Of a DNA stretch of 64,000 nucleotides, positions 1 to 8,362 are shown one piece after another. Positions within the stretch are counted from its first letter, which is position 1. Every line of letters starts with the position of its first letter. Origin of the DNA: Robinsoniella peoriensis (GTDB lineage: Bacteria > Bacillota > Clostridia > Lachnospirales > Lachnospiraceae). The notes beneath the pieces were generated by a model that made no database searches, had not been told where the DNA came from, and saw only the letters and a program-made list of their open reading frames with translations. The translations under genes and the position numbers were made by a program. The stretch spans positions 101,528 through 165,527 of the forward strand of contig NZ_JTGN01000009.1 of NCBI RefSeq assembly GCF_000797495.1, given 5' to 3'.

Positions 1-1544
1 GTCACGGAATAGGTTAAACCTTCCGGCTCATTACCGTCTTTATCTGTAATCCTGCCATAAAATCCAAGATAATACACATCATTATCTTTTGCAACCGGCA
101 CTCCATTGGCATTCTTGTCATCTGTATAAGTATGCTTGATCTGGAGCAGAATCTTATTCCATCCTTCTTTGAGCTGAATGTCCTTAACTGCCATATCCTT
201 CTGTACTTCAGAAGGCTTGGATGGACTTGTGACTGCAGTATCATTTACATACAGACGGTGTTCACCGCTGCTGCCAAAACGAAACTGTACTGCCTGTTCT
301 ATATCACTATATACGTATGTATGGGCATACACATATTTATTTTTGGTGTCAATGCCCTTTTTAACACCGTAATATCCATATAAGTCCTGGTAATCATCAT
401 AGGTACGGTTCCAGATGCGGTCATCGAAATACTCCCATTTCTGTCCGTCAAAAGTCATGCTTTCTCCCAGTTTTGGAACGATGGTTTCTTTCGCTGCTGT
501 CTTATCCGTAAGTAATTCCTTTACTTCTCCCTGGGTTTCAGCTTGTTCTGTCACCGCCTCTGGCGCAGCTGTTTCTTTCGTTGTTTCCATCGCTGCTTCT
601 GGCATCGTCTCTGGCATTGTTTCTGGCTCTGTTTCTATCGCTGTCTCTGGCGCTGTTTCTGGCTCTGTTTCTATCGCTGTCTCTGGCGCTGTTTCTGGCT
701 CTGTTTCTATCGCTGTCTCTGGCGCTGTTTCTGGCTCTGTTTCTATCGCTGTCTCTGGCGCTGTTTCTAGCTCTGTTTCTAACGCTGTTTCTGGCGCTGT
801 TTCTGACGCTGTTTCTGACGCTGTCTTTTCCTCTGTTTCTTCCGTTAACATTTCCTCTTCTGGTAACCCGGCACTTACATTCAATAAGCTTTTCACAGCT
901 ATTTCCGTATCTTCCAGTGGATATGGGTATACTTCTATTTCGCTGATTCCTGTAATTCCAGGATATGGCTCAAGCCCGTCATCAACGATTACCTGCAATT
1001 TTTTCACATTTTCAAAAGGGATCTCAGGCTGGTATACAGTTGGATAATCAGCATTTTGACAGGTACTTTCTATTCGTATCGGATCACTTGCAGTTCCGTC
1101 TTCATAAGTAAAAATCAGATCATACCATTGGTTTCTATGACGTCCGTCATTCCACAGTGTGATCCCAACACTGCCTGCCGTAATTGGTTCATTCCATTCC
1201 AGCTGTGCCCAACAGGGAATCTCTGACCCTTCTGTCACCCATTGGTTTCTGACGGACCCATCGTTAAGAAACTCCGGTGGATTCGAACTAAGAGTAGCGG
1301 ACGATGCAGAAGTTGCTGCCTGCTTGGCTAAATTTGGATTGTCCGGGATCTCCGTGCCATAAATCTCATCAGCAACCGGTGACTCAAAAGGTCCCGCAAC
1401 CAGCCATGAATTTATGAATGGGGCTGTTCCATTTACATGCTGCGCGTTTACTATAAGCGGGTTCCAAGACCCTGCTGCCAATATGGCTGCCATTGAAAGT
1501 GCTGTGGTGCGCTTCCACAGGTTTTTAGAAAATCTTTTTTTCAT
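1..1544 (-). CDS. Secreted discoidin-like protein with Glu/Thr repeat linker (C-terminus beyond window)
   Basis: The frame is open for 514 codons from ATG at 1544 and runs off the left edge, so the gene is partial at its 3' end. AGGAGG lies 6-7 nt before the start. Residues 1-34 form a signal peptide (basic MKKRFSKNLWKR, hydrophobic core, cleavage near NAQH). Residues about 50-210 resemble an F5/8 (discoidin) carbohydrate-binding fold. Residues about 233-320 are a Glu/Thr/Pro/Ala linker encoded by 36-bp tandem repeats. Residues about 330-514 look like a second galactose-binding-like domain (LYVNDTAV, then GWNKILLQI). The catalytic part, if any, lies outside the window. By context it is an exported glycan-active or glycan-binding protein. 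Secretion is well supported; enzymatic function is not determinable. Confidence 0.8.
   Translation of the reverse strand, partial: MKKRFSKNLWKRTTALSMAAILAAGSWNPLIVNAQHVNGTAPFINSWLVAGPFESPVADEIYGTEIPDNPNLAKQAATSASSATLSSNPPEFLNDGSVRNQWVTEGSEIPCWAQLEWNEPITAGSVGITLWNDGRHRNQWYDLIFTYEDGTASDPIRIESTCQNADYPTVYQPEIPFENVKKLQVIVDDGLEPYPGITGISEIEVYPYPLEDTEIAVKSLLNVSAGLPEEEMLTEETEEKTASETASETAPETALETELETAPETAIETEPETAPETAIETEPETAPETAIETEPETAPETAIETEPETMPETMPEAAMETTKETAAPEAVTEQAETQGEVKELLTDKTAAKETIVPKLGESMTFDGQKWEYFDDRIWNRTYDDYQDLYGYYGVKKGIDTKNKYVYAHTYVYSDIEQAVQFRFGSSGEHRLYVNDTAVTSPSKPSEVQKDMAVKDIQLKEGWNKILLQIKHTYTDDKNANGVPVAKDNDVYYLGFYGRITDKDGNEPEGLTYSV
583..845 (-). repeat. 36-bp tandem repeats encoding Glu/Thr linker
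   Basis: Four consecutive units of 36 bp start at 619, 655, 691 and 727, flanked by diverged 12-36 bp relatives on both sides. Each unit encodes twelve residues of the type ETAPETAIETEP. The units keep the reading frame, so gain or loss of a unit changes linker length without breaking the gene. The long open frames on the opposite strand here are a by-product of the repeat. Confidence 0.9.
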
Positions 1545-1949
1545 TATAACCCTCCTGATTTAGAATGAGATTACCTTATCACATATTTCACTAATTTCAG
1601 ACACTAAAAAGTACTGTTTTTATTGATATTACCTGTTTTTATCACTCTTATTTTTAATAATTTCTCACATTTTTACAATGTTTAAACCTTTCTTCCTCCT
1701 TCTTCCTGCTTTTTATGATTTTCCATTTGTAATAACTGAATTCTCAGGGTGCTTCATTCTTTCTGTTTACGGAAACTTTATAAATCACATTATAGCAATC
1801 ATCCGATTCTTACTGTGAGGAAGTATTTTACTTGTTTATGGGGATTATTTTTACCCGCGTTCGTACAAAGTTCTGAAAATTGCTCTCTGACAGCTGTCTG
1901 GCAGGAACTGATCTAAACTGCTGTTCTTAAGTCGAAACTTTAAAAAACA
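1545..1949 (-). promoter_or_regulatory. Upstream region with possible extended -10 promoter
   Basis: This AT-rich gap holds no convincing gene. On the minus strand an extended -10 (TGCTATAAT, at 1789-1797) would give a 5' leader of about 240 nt for the gene starting at 1544. No good -35 is paired with it. The promoter call is weak. Confidence 0.3.
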
Positions 1950-1990
1950 GCATCAAAAGCCGCTCCCAAATTACACTCTGGAAGCGGCTC
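1950..1990 (-). terminator. Rho-independent terminator of the beta-helix gene
   Basis: Read on the minus strand, AGCCGCTTCC at 1989-1980 pairs with GGGAGCGGCT at 1967-1958, followed by a T-rich tract. It lies about 35 nt after the stop codon at 2026. Confidence 0.8.
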
Positions 1991-2025
1991 TCTTAACCCA
2001 ATTCTTTTTAATTTTACTTCTGATT

Positions 2026-5000
2026 TTACTTTTTAATTTTCACTTTCTCTGTTTTACTGTATGCCCCGTATACCTTCTTTCCAGCTGAATCCTTTTTGAA
2101 TCCCCGGACCTTTACATAATACGTCCTGCCTTTTTTCAATTTCTGAATGGTCTTGCCTGTCCTTTTTGTCTCTAATACCTTTCTTCCTTTGGTCATTCTG
2201 GAATTATTTCCATAAACAATCTCATATCCGTCTGCATTTTTTACTTTTTTAAAGTTTACTGCCATACTGCCGGCTTTTTTACTCTGGGCTTTGCTGATGG
2301 ATGCCTTTGCAATCTTGATTTTCTCCCATTTTGCATAAACTTCGACGTTTTTCCGTGTTGATGATGGAATACTGGTTATTTTCTTTTTATATTTTTTATC
2401 CGAATACCAGCCCTTGAAAGAATATCCTTTTCTGGATGGTGCCTTCAAGGTTACTTTTGACTTATAACAGGTTTGTGGATTCTGCCTGCTGTTGGTCCCT
2501 TTATTTAAGTGATAGTTGATTTTATAACCTACCGTCACTTTACAGGACGCATATTTTCCACTGCCGTCAGCTGCCTGTACTTTGATAACAGCGGTTCCAT
2601 AACCTTTTGCAGTCACTTTACCAGTCTGGTCTACTGTCGCTGCTTTTGCATTGCTGGTGGACCATACCACATTTTTATTCGCTGCATCTGCTGGCAATAC
2701 CTCCGCTTTCAAAGTGAAACTTTTCCCTTTTAACAACGTTTTCTTCGTTTCATTCAGCGTGACTTTATTTACCTTTACTTCCGGTTTCGGTTCTGGTTTC
2801 GGTTCTTGTTTCTTTGGCAATACGGTTACAATGGCTTTTGCCTTTAATGCTGTGCCATCCACAGAACCCAGTACCGTAAAGTTACCGGGTACTGCTACCT
2901 GCTTATCCGTGATTGGCTCCCAGCGTGCCGATACCATGGCTGTTGTTCCGTTATTGTAGGAAGCCTTCACCGTCTGGGGCAGCTTCGGGATGATTCCCTG
3001 GACTGTATCCGCCTGAACTTCTTCCAAACCTGTGATTTCCGGCTTATGGGTTTTGACCACATAGGTTTTCTCAACCACTTCACTGTAGAGGGAATCACCG
3101 GCGATTGCAACGCATTTTAATGTCACCGGATTATCATTTTCCGGCAGTACAAAGCTTTCATCATAATAGATACCATGTTCCGGGTCTTTGGGATCACTTC
3201 CATCCAGCGTGTAGAATATCTGATCCTTTTTGGATGCCGGTGTAATTTTAACTTCAACCGGCTGCTCATATGTTCCGGAATCCGGTTCCACACTCGGCTC
3301 CGGGGTCTGGACTTTCGTCACTTTCATGTCATCGATATCGTATTCTCCCCCAAGGCAATTAAAGCCGATACCTCCGGACTGTAAGGTTCCATCCACTACG
3401 GTTCCTACCAGATTGCCATCCAGATAACTGCTGATCTTATCACCGTCTGCCACAATCTTCAGATCATACCATCTTCCTGCAAACGGAGGATTCAAAGGCT
3501 CCAGTCCTGCCTCTTCCGGTGTCTTGGCGAAGAAATCCTTATCACCGGAGGACCGCATATAAAATTTTAATTTACCTGACTTCTCCATCTTTAATGTATA
3601 GCGGCGTGGATTTGATTTGCTGTTGGAGTCTTCTTCAAAACGAACGCCTGCCGAAAATACGTCGTATGCTCCGCCAAGGGGGCCTTCCCCGGTCCATCGA
3701 TTCAACCGTACCCTGGCTTCCAGTACATAGTTCTTCCAGTCGCTGCCGCCTGTATAATAGAAGGTATTATCCTGAGAATTAATACGAAGATACTGATTGT
3801 CATCTTCCCTGATTAATTCTTTTACCATTTTTCCGCCTCCTACCCCTTTCCAGTCAGGCAGTATATCCTCTGCATTCATGGAAGATGCAGCTGTTTTCTG
3901 TATTTCCATTTCCTGCTCATTAGCCTGGGGCTCGCTAACCTGCTCTATTGTCTCCGGTGATTCCGTCTCCGGTACTTCCGTCTCAAGTACTTCTGTTACC
4001 GGTACTTCCGTCTCAGGTACTTCCGTTTCAAGTACTTCTGTCTCCGATACTTCCGTCTCCGTTTTATCTCTTACCCGGACTTCCGTTTCTGTCTCAGAAG
4101 CATTCTGGTTTTCCAATTCTTTATTTGCAATATCACTATACTGCAATGCATCCTCCCGATGACTTTTGTTACCTGCTTCGTCCACAGTCATCTCATAGCC
4201 TTCAAAATCCTCTTCATACAAAACCCTGTCTTCCGGCTCTGCAGGTGGTTTTGGCAGCGGCACTTCGCCTGCTGGGGGAGCTTCCACGCCTCCATAAATC
4301 ATAGCTTCATCGTAGTACACGGTGCCTTTTCCTGCATCACATCCAATTTCCAGAGTATCAAATCCTCTGCTGTTTACCTCTTTCACCAGCCTGCCGTCAA
4401 TATACATCTGTAATGTACCGGGCGTACTGTAATCGAACTTCAGCTCATGCCATCCAAAAAGACGCGGAACATTTGTGGGGATCTTTTCACCGTTTATGTT
4501 CATGTAATAACAATCCCATTTCCCCCACTCTATGCCAAGACCAAACATCTGGTCTTTTGTTCCTGTGCTGACATAAGAAAGAGCATTTCCAGAATTCTGA
4601 ACGCCGGAATCATATCCAGCCATATTGCCGGACTGGCGGTCAAACATTTTAACGGTAACTGTTTTATTCAGAAGATCCTGAAACGTTCTGGATAATACAC
4701 TGTCCTGGTTTACGATGAGACCCTGTTTTCCCACAAACGGGTCTTCTGACATCCACTCTGTGGTAATCTCCGGCTGTGCATTACGGAACGTCCATTTGCG
4801 TTTCTGGATACCCTTTTCGAAATCATCTTCAAAATATATGTCTTCCGGTTTTTGGCTGGTTTCCTTCTCTTCCATATATTCTATTGGGAAGCCCTCGGTC
4901 AATCCAATCTTATCATACTCCATTTTGGAATCATCAAATTCATCCAGATGATTTACCAGGGTTCCATAGTCGATATTTACATTGTCAAAGAGAATATCAT

Positions 5001-6924
5001 CTTTGTACTGCAATATAGTATTGACTTCAATATTAAAGTTCATGGGATTGACAGATTTCACATTATGTAGTTCAAAGCCGGAACATCCCATATCCAGGTT
5101 CATATTGTTGGGACTTAAATCCCTCATGGTAGGATTGGCACCGGTGCTGTCGATTACCATCTGGTTGATGATATTGGGTTTCCCCTTGCCGTCTTCATTT
5201 CCATGAAACAGCATACATCCAAAAAATGCGCCGTCATCCCCGCCGTCCTGCTGGCAGTCATGTATGTAGCAGTATTCATAACGGTTGCTATGGGTATATA
5301 AGTGCTTCATCGCATCATAATCTTTATCGGCTCCATTTTTTTCCCTGCTTGTTCCGCCTGTGGTAAAAATTCCTCTTCTGGGTGAATTATACACCTCGAT
5401 ATTAGAAAATGTACTGTGGCTTACCTGCTGTACCGTTAACCCGGAAGCCTGTCCGATTAATTCACCAATATCATGTATCAATACATTTTTCACCATATTG
5501 TCCCTGGAATATCCATCTCCGTTTTCATCTCCTGCCAGTCCCGGATAACCGCCGTCCATACTGATACCGCCATGACCGGTATAATCAATCAGACAATTTT
5601 CCACCAACGCATTTGTATTGGCATCATACATAGCAATGCCAAACATTCCCGAGTTGGTCAGATGACAGGCTTCAATCCGGATTCCGTCGGTATTTTTCAG
5701 CGTCATCACCCCGTAGCGGAAATCATTCTGTTCCCTCTGTTCGCAGTAAGATGGCTGCGTACTTCCTTTGGATTCGTTTGGCCAGAATCCCAGCGCTGCT
5801 CCGGTATCCTTTGCATTCCAGCCGTAGGCATACCAGTCTGTGCTCTCCGTATCCTTCATTTCAATACCACGGAAGGTAAGATTGCTGACTTTAGAATTTC
5901 TGTCTTCGCCCTCTGCGCGGATTACCTCTTTTACCAGAGGGATGATAACCTGCTGATCTTCTATATTTCCTGACGGATAGTAATACAGATCCCCGGTTGT
6001 CTTGTTGTAATAGTACTCACCCTCCTGATCCAGTAATGCCAGATTGCCCTGCAGGAAATACCGTGCATTGGTTCCGGTAGTATATTTAGGGCGATAACGG
6101 GCAGAACCATCCAAATCAATTTCTTCATCTTTATAATGCAGCCTGCGCTGTGCAGTATTGATTCCTTTCAGAGGAATTGTATCTGTCATCCAGTCCCAGT
6201 ATCCGCCGTCCCACATATATACAGAAGCATCCAGATCGCCCCGTGCCTCAGCGTTTGATAAACCGTCTGTCACCGTCTGCGGCAGATCCCCTGCTTTCCA
6301 CTGGAGATCATGCATTCCTCCCCCGGCAGTAAACAGATAAGGAGTCAGTGCCGCTGTAAACCCCTCATACTGATCCAGGTTAGGGTAACGTGCCTGGGTT
6401 GCCCGACTGTCATTGACGTACAGCGTATTGAAGCTCCGGTCTGTTCCAACGTTCGTTTTATAGACAAGACCTTCTGCCTCTGCCGGAAGGTCGGCATCGG
6501 TTGCCCCTTCCCTCTGCACCAGCTCCCAATCACTGTTATCCACGGGTTTCCCCCCAATTAATTTAGCACGGGCAACCCCATCCTTACTGGTATAGACAAT
6601 CTGATGTCCATTGGTGCCGGAATCTTCGGGTCCAAATTCTACCGTTTCATCCATATAGTACTCTCCGCTGTCCAGATACACATAGATATCCCCTGTCATA
6701 TCGGAATTGATTTTCTGCACTTCACTTCTGGCTCTTTCCAGGGATGCATATGGCTTTTCCTGACTCCCGTCCCCGGCAGCATCATCACCTGCCGGGGAAA
6801 TATAGATTTCTTTTTGTACCCCGGATGCCTCTGCTGTCACGGAATACGGTGCCGACATGCCCAGGGTGCCCGTCAGCATGGCTGCAGACATTAAAACCGC
6901 AAGCTGCTTTTTCATCTTATACAT
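2026..6924 (-). CDS. Large secreted right-handed beta-helix protein with LamG, Ig-like and InlB-type repeats
   Basis: 1632 aa; GGAG lies 7 nt before ATG 6924 (a second ATG three codons in is possible). Signal peptide about 1-32. Residues about 38-690 form a parallel beta-helix, with an N-terminal IYISPAGDDAAGDGSQ block as in DUF1565/pectate-lyase-like proteins. Two concanavalin/LamG-like domains follow (about 710-905 and 1028-1205), separated by a Glu-Thr-Val linker (about 940-990). Then come a chitobiase-C-like domain (FYTLDGSDP, about 1208-1291), an Ig-like domain, a BIG2 domain (about 1380-1465), an InlB/Flg_new repeat (GYSFKGWYSDKKY) and a C-terminal Fn3-like domain rich in Lys. No LPXTG or SLH anchor is seen. 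It is the last gene of the operon from 14119 and probably a polysaccharide lyase or glycosidase acting outside the cell; the exact family is not assigned. Confidence 0.85.
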   Translation of the reverse strand: MYKMKKQLAVLMSAAMLTGTLGMSAPYSVTAEASGVQKEIYISPAGDDAAGDGSQEKPYASLERARSEVQKINSDMTGDIYVYLDSGEYYMDETVEFGPEDSGTNGHQIVYTSKDGVARAKLIGGKPVDNSDWELVQREGATDADLPAEAEGLVYKTNVGTDRSFNTLYVNDSRATQARYPNLDQYEGFTAALTPYLFTAGGGMHDLQWKAGDLPQTVTDGLSNAEARGDLDASVYMWDGGYWDWMTDTIPLKGINTAQRRLHYKDEEIDLDGSARYRPKYTTGTNARYFLQGNLALLDQEGEYYYNKTTGDLYYYPSGNIEDQQVIIPLVKEVIRAEGEDRNSKVSNLTFRGIEMKDTESTDWYAYGWNAKDTGAALGFWPNESKGSTQPSYCEQREQNDFRYGVMTLKNTDGIRIEACHLTNSGMFGIAMYDANTNALVENCLIDYTGHGGISMDGGYPGLAGDENGDGYSRDNMVKNVLIHDIGELIGQASGLTVQQVSHSTFSNIEVYNSPRRGIFTTGGTSREKNGADKDYDAMKHLYTHSNRYEYCYIHDCQQDGGDDGAFFGCMLFHGNEDGKGKPNIINQMVIDSTGANPTMRDLSPNNMNLDMGCSGFELHNVKSVNPMNFNIEVNTILQYKDDILFDNVNIDYGTLVNHLDEFDDSKMEYDKIGLTEGFPIEYMEEKETSQKPEDIYFEDDFEKGIQKRKWTFRNAQPEITTEWMSEDPFVGKQGLIVNQDSVLSRTFQDLLNKTVTVKMFDRQSGNMAGYDSGVQNSGNALSYVSTGTKDQMFGLGIEWGKWDCYYMNINGEKIPTNVPRLFGWHELKFDYSTPGTLQMYIDGRLVKEVNSRGFDTLEIGCDAGKGTVYYDEAMIYGGVEAPPAGEVPLPKPPAEPEDRVLYEEDFEGYEMTVDEAGNKSHREDALQYSDIANKELENQNASETETEVRVRDKTETEVSETEVLETEVPETEVPVTEVLETEVPETESPETIEQVSEPQANEQEMEIQKTAASSMNAEDILPDWKGVGGGKMVKELIREDDNQYLRINSQDNTFYYTGGSDWKNYVLEARVRLNRWTGEGPLGGAYDVFSAGVRFEEDSNSKSNPRRYTLKMEKSGKLKFYMRSSGDKDFFAKTPEEAGLEPLNPPFAGRWYDLKIVADGDKISSYLDGNLVGTVVDGTLQSGGIGFNCLGGEYDIDDMKVTKVQTPEPSVEPDSGTYEQPVEVKITPASKKDQIFYTLDGSDPKDPEHGIYYDESFVLPENDNPVTLKCVAIAGDSLYSEVVEKTYVVKTHKPEITGLEEVQADTVQGIIPKLPQTVKASYNNGTTAMVSARWEPITDKQVAVPGNFTVLGSVDGTALKAKAIVTVLPKKQEPKPEPKPEVKVNKVTLNETKKTLLKGKSFTLKAEVLPADAANKNVVWSTSNAKAATVDQTGKVTAKGYGTAVIKVQAADGSGKYASCKVTVGYKINYHLNKGTNSRQNPQTCYKSKVTLKAPSRKGYSFKGWYSDKKYKKKITSIPSSTRKNVEVYAKWEKIKIAKASISKAQSKKAGSMAVNFKKVKNADGYEIVYGNNSRMTKGRKVLETKRTGKTIQKLKKGRTYYVKVRGFKKDSAGKKVYGAYSKTEKVKIKK
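3958..4062 (-). repeat. 15-bp-period repeats encoding Glu-Thr-Val linker
   Basis: About seven imperfect 15-bp units encode ETEVP/ETEVL-type pentapeptides between the two LamG-like domains. Each unit is five codons, so copy-number changes stay in frame. The composition parallels the Glu/Thr linker of the neighbouring secreted protein, although the repeat unit differs. Confidence 0.8.
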
Positions 6925-6978
6925 ATCTTTTCTCCTTTTTCATACAGATTCACTTAAATCCCACAATAAGTTTTGTAA

Positions 6979-7044
6979 CCGGCATTACCTATAAGCCGGA
7001 TACAGTTCAGGGTGGATATGCAAATCTTAGCATAGTCCACCCTG
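6979..7044. other. Two hairpins between the oxidoreductase and beta-helix genes
   Basis: CCGGC at 6979 pairs with GCCGG ending at 6999, and CAGGGTGGA at 7008 pairs with TCCACCCTG ending at 7044. There is no T-run on the minus-strand side, so these may be processing or partial attenuation structures rather than an intrinsic terminator. Confidence 0.45.
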
Positions 7045-7140
7045 TAGTAATCCTTCTTCAACCAGAAACAGTTACGCTCTGAAGCATCCACATATCATGA
7101 ACTCTTTTCGTTTTCACTTAACCGCAGGCACTGATCCTGA

Positions 7141-8352
7141 TTATGATACCGTTTTAAATACTTCCTCTTCTGAAGATTCTTTTGCCGCCATACAAACTTT
7201 CGCACTTATGATACCTTCCCCAAGAGGTGCCACTGATTCTGTTGTTTCTCCCAGAATCAACTGCACAAAATTCCGTGCCAGTTCGTAATCTCCTCCACCA
7301 TGCCCTGCAGGCGGAGTGCCTATCTTAATCACAGATACCTGATCACTCATATGATCGTACACCTTGATTTCATCTGTTGTAAAATTAAATTCCAGCGTTC
7401 CTTTGTATCCATACAACCGCGCGCCCCGCCTTGCTGCTCCTTTTCTTGCGAAAAAATTCTGTGAATAGACTGCGTGCATACCGGATTCATACCGGATCAG
7501 CATACTGCCGCTGTCTTCGTTTCCGGTATCTACCCCATAACAGCAATAATCACTTCTTGGGATATCATTTCTGGTCTGGGTAATATGATAGGTGCTTTCC
7601 ATGCAGCTGCCGCAGCAGTCGCACTCACTGCAGCGCAGCCCTGCCCTCATATTACCTTTGAAAATCTGCTTTGATTTCATCCCACAGACCTGCACCGGTT
7701 TTTCTCCGGTCAGATAATTGATTACATCCACATCGTGGGTTGCCTTCTGTAAAAACATACCGTGAGATACCGCTTCATTCCGATACCAGTCATGGAAATA
7801 GACAAAACCGTAAGGAACGTCATTAAATGCCTGCACATGCTCTACTTTTCCAATGACACCGCTGTCTATGATTCTCTTTGCTTCCCTTACCATCCTGGTT
7901 ACCCGAAGCGGAAAAGACACTACCACAGGAGCATGAGGTTCTCTGTCACAGCATTCCAGAAGCTCCAGATCTTCTCTTGTGACACCTACGGGTTTTTCCA
8001 AAAATAATGGAATCCCCCGTTTCATTACCATTTCTGCCAATTGTGCATGGGTATCACAGTTGGTGCCTACTAAAACACCATCCAGTTCTTCCTGATCCAG
8101 CATCTCTTGTGCCGTATCATAAAAGTGTATTGATTCCGGATCCATCGGACATTTTCTCCATAAGCCGTCAATTTTGTCAATTTCCATTTCATGCATGATT
8201 TCCCTGGAATCCGTCTTGGTTAAAAGCGCTTTCACACGTTCCGGATTTTTATCAGCTATTGCTGTAATCTGTACTTTTTCCAATAGGCCCATAAATTCAT
8301 CTGCCAGCATATCCATGCGGACACCATAGCCTATTACACCCAGCTTTACCAT
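7141..8352 (-). CDS. Gfo/Idh/MocA-family oxidoreductase with Cys cluster
   Basis: 403 aa from ATG 8352. This start is preferred because it follows GGGGAG and sits 10 nt after the upstream stop at 8363; a longer frame to 8409 would overlap the binding-protein gene. The N-terminal Rossmann motif is GVIGYG, and EKPVG is the family signature with the conserved Lys that contacts the substrate. The family carries out NAD(P)-dependent oxidation or reduction of sugars and cyclitols in the cytoplasm. Around residues 235-260 there is an unusual Cys-rich stretch (CSECDCCGSC, then DYCC) suggesting a bound metal. Its place in the transporter operon points to catabolism of the imported sugar or uronate. 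Substrate unknown. Confidence 0.85.
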   Translation of the reverse strand: MVKLGVIGYGVRMDMLADEFMGLLEKVQITAIADKNPERVKALLTKTDSREIMHEMEIDKIDGLWRKCPMDPESIHFYDTAQEMLDQEELDGVLVGTNCDTHAQLAEMVMKRGIPLFLEKPVGVTREDLELLECCDREPHAPVVVSFPLRVTRMVREAKRIIDSGVIGKVEHVQAFNDVPYGFVYFHDWYRNEAVSHGMFLQKATHDVDVINYLTGEKPVQVCGMKSKQIFKGNMRAGLRCSECDCCGSCMESTYHITQTRNDIPRSDYCCYGVDTGNEDSGSMLIRYESGMHAVYSQNFFARKGAARRGARLYGYKGTLEFNFTTDEIKVYDHMSDQVSVIKIGTPPAGHGGGDYELARNFVQLILGETTESVAPLGEGIISAKVCMAAKESSEEEVFKTVS

Positions 8353-8362
8353 CATTCTCCCC

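Noticed and set aside
583..845. Possible CRISPR array (36-bp repeats)
   Set aside because: Units are directly tandem with no unique spacers and encode an in-frame linker; no cas genes.
415..1047. Long plus-strand open frames rich in Val/Ser or Leu/Phe
   Set aside because: They are antisense shadows of the Glu/Thr repeat; repeated 6-bp units keep several frames open. No start sites or protein-like composition.
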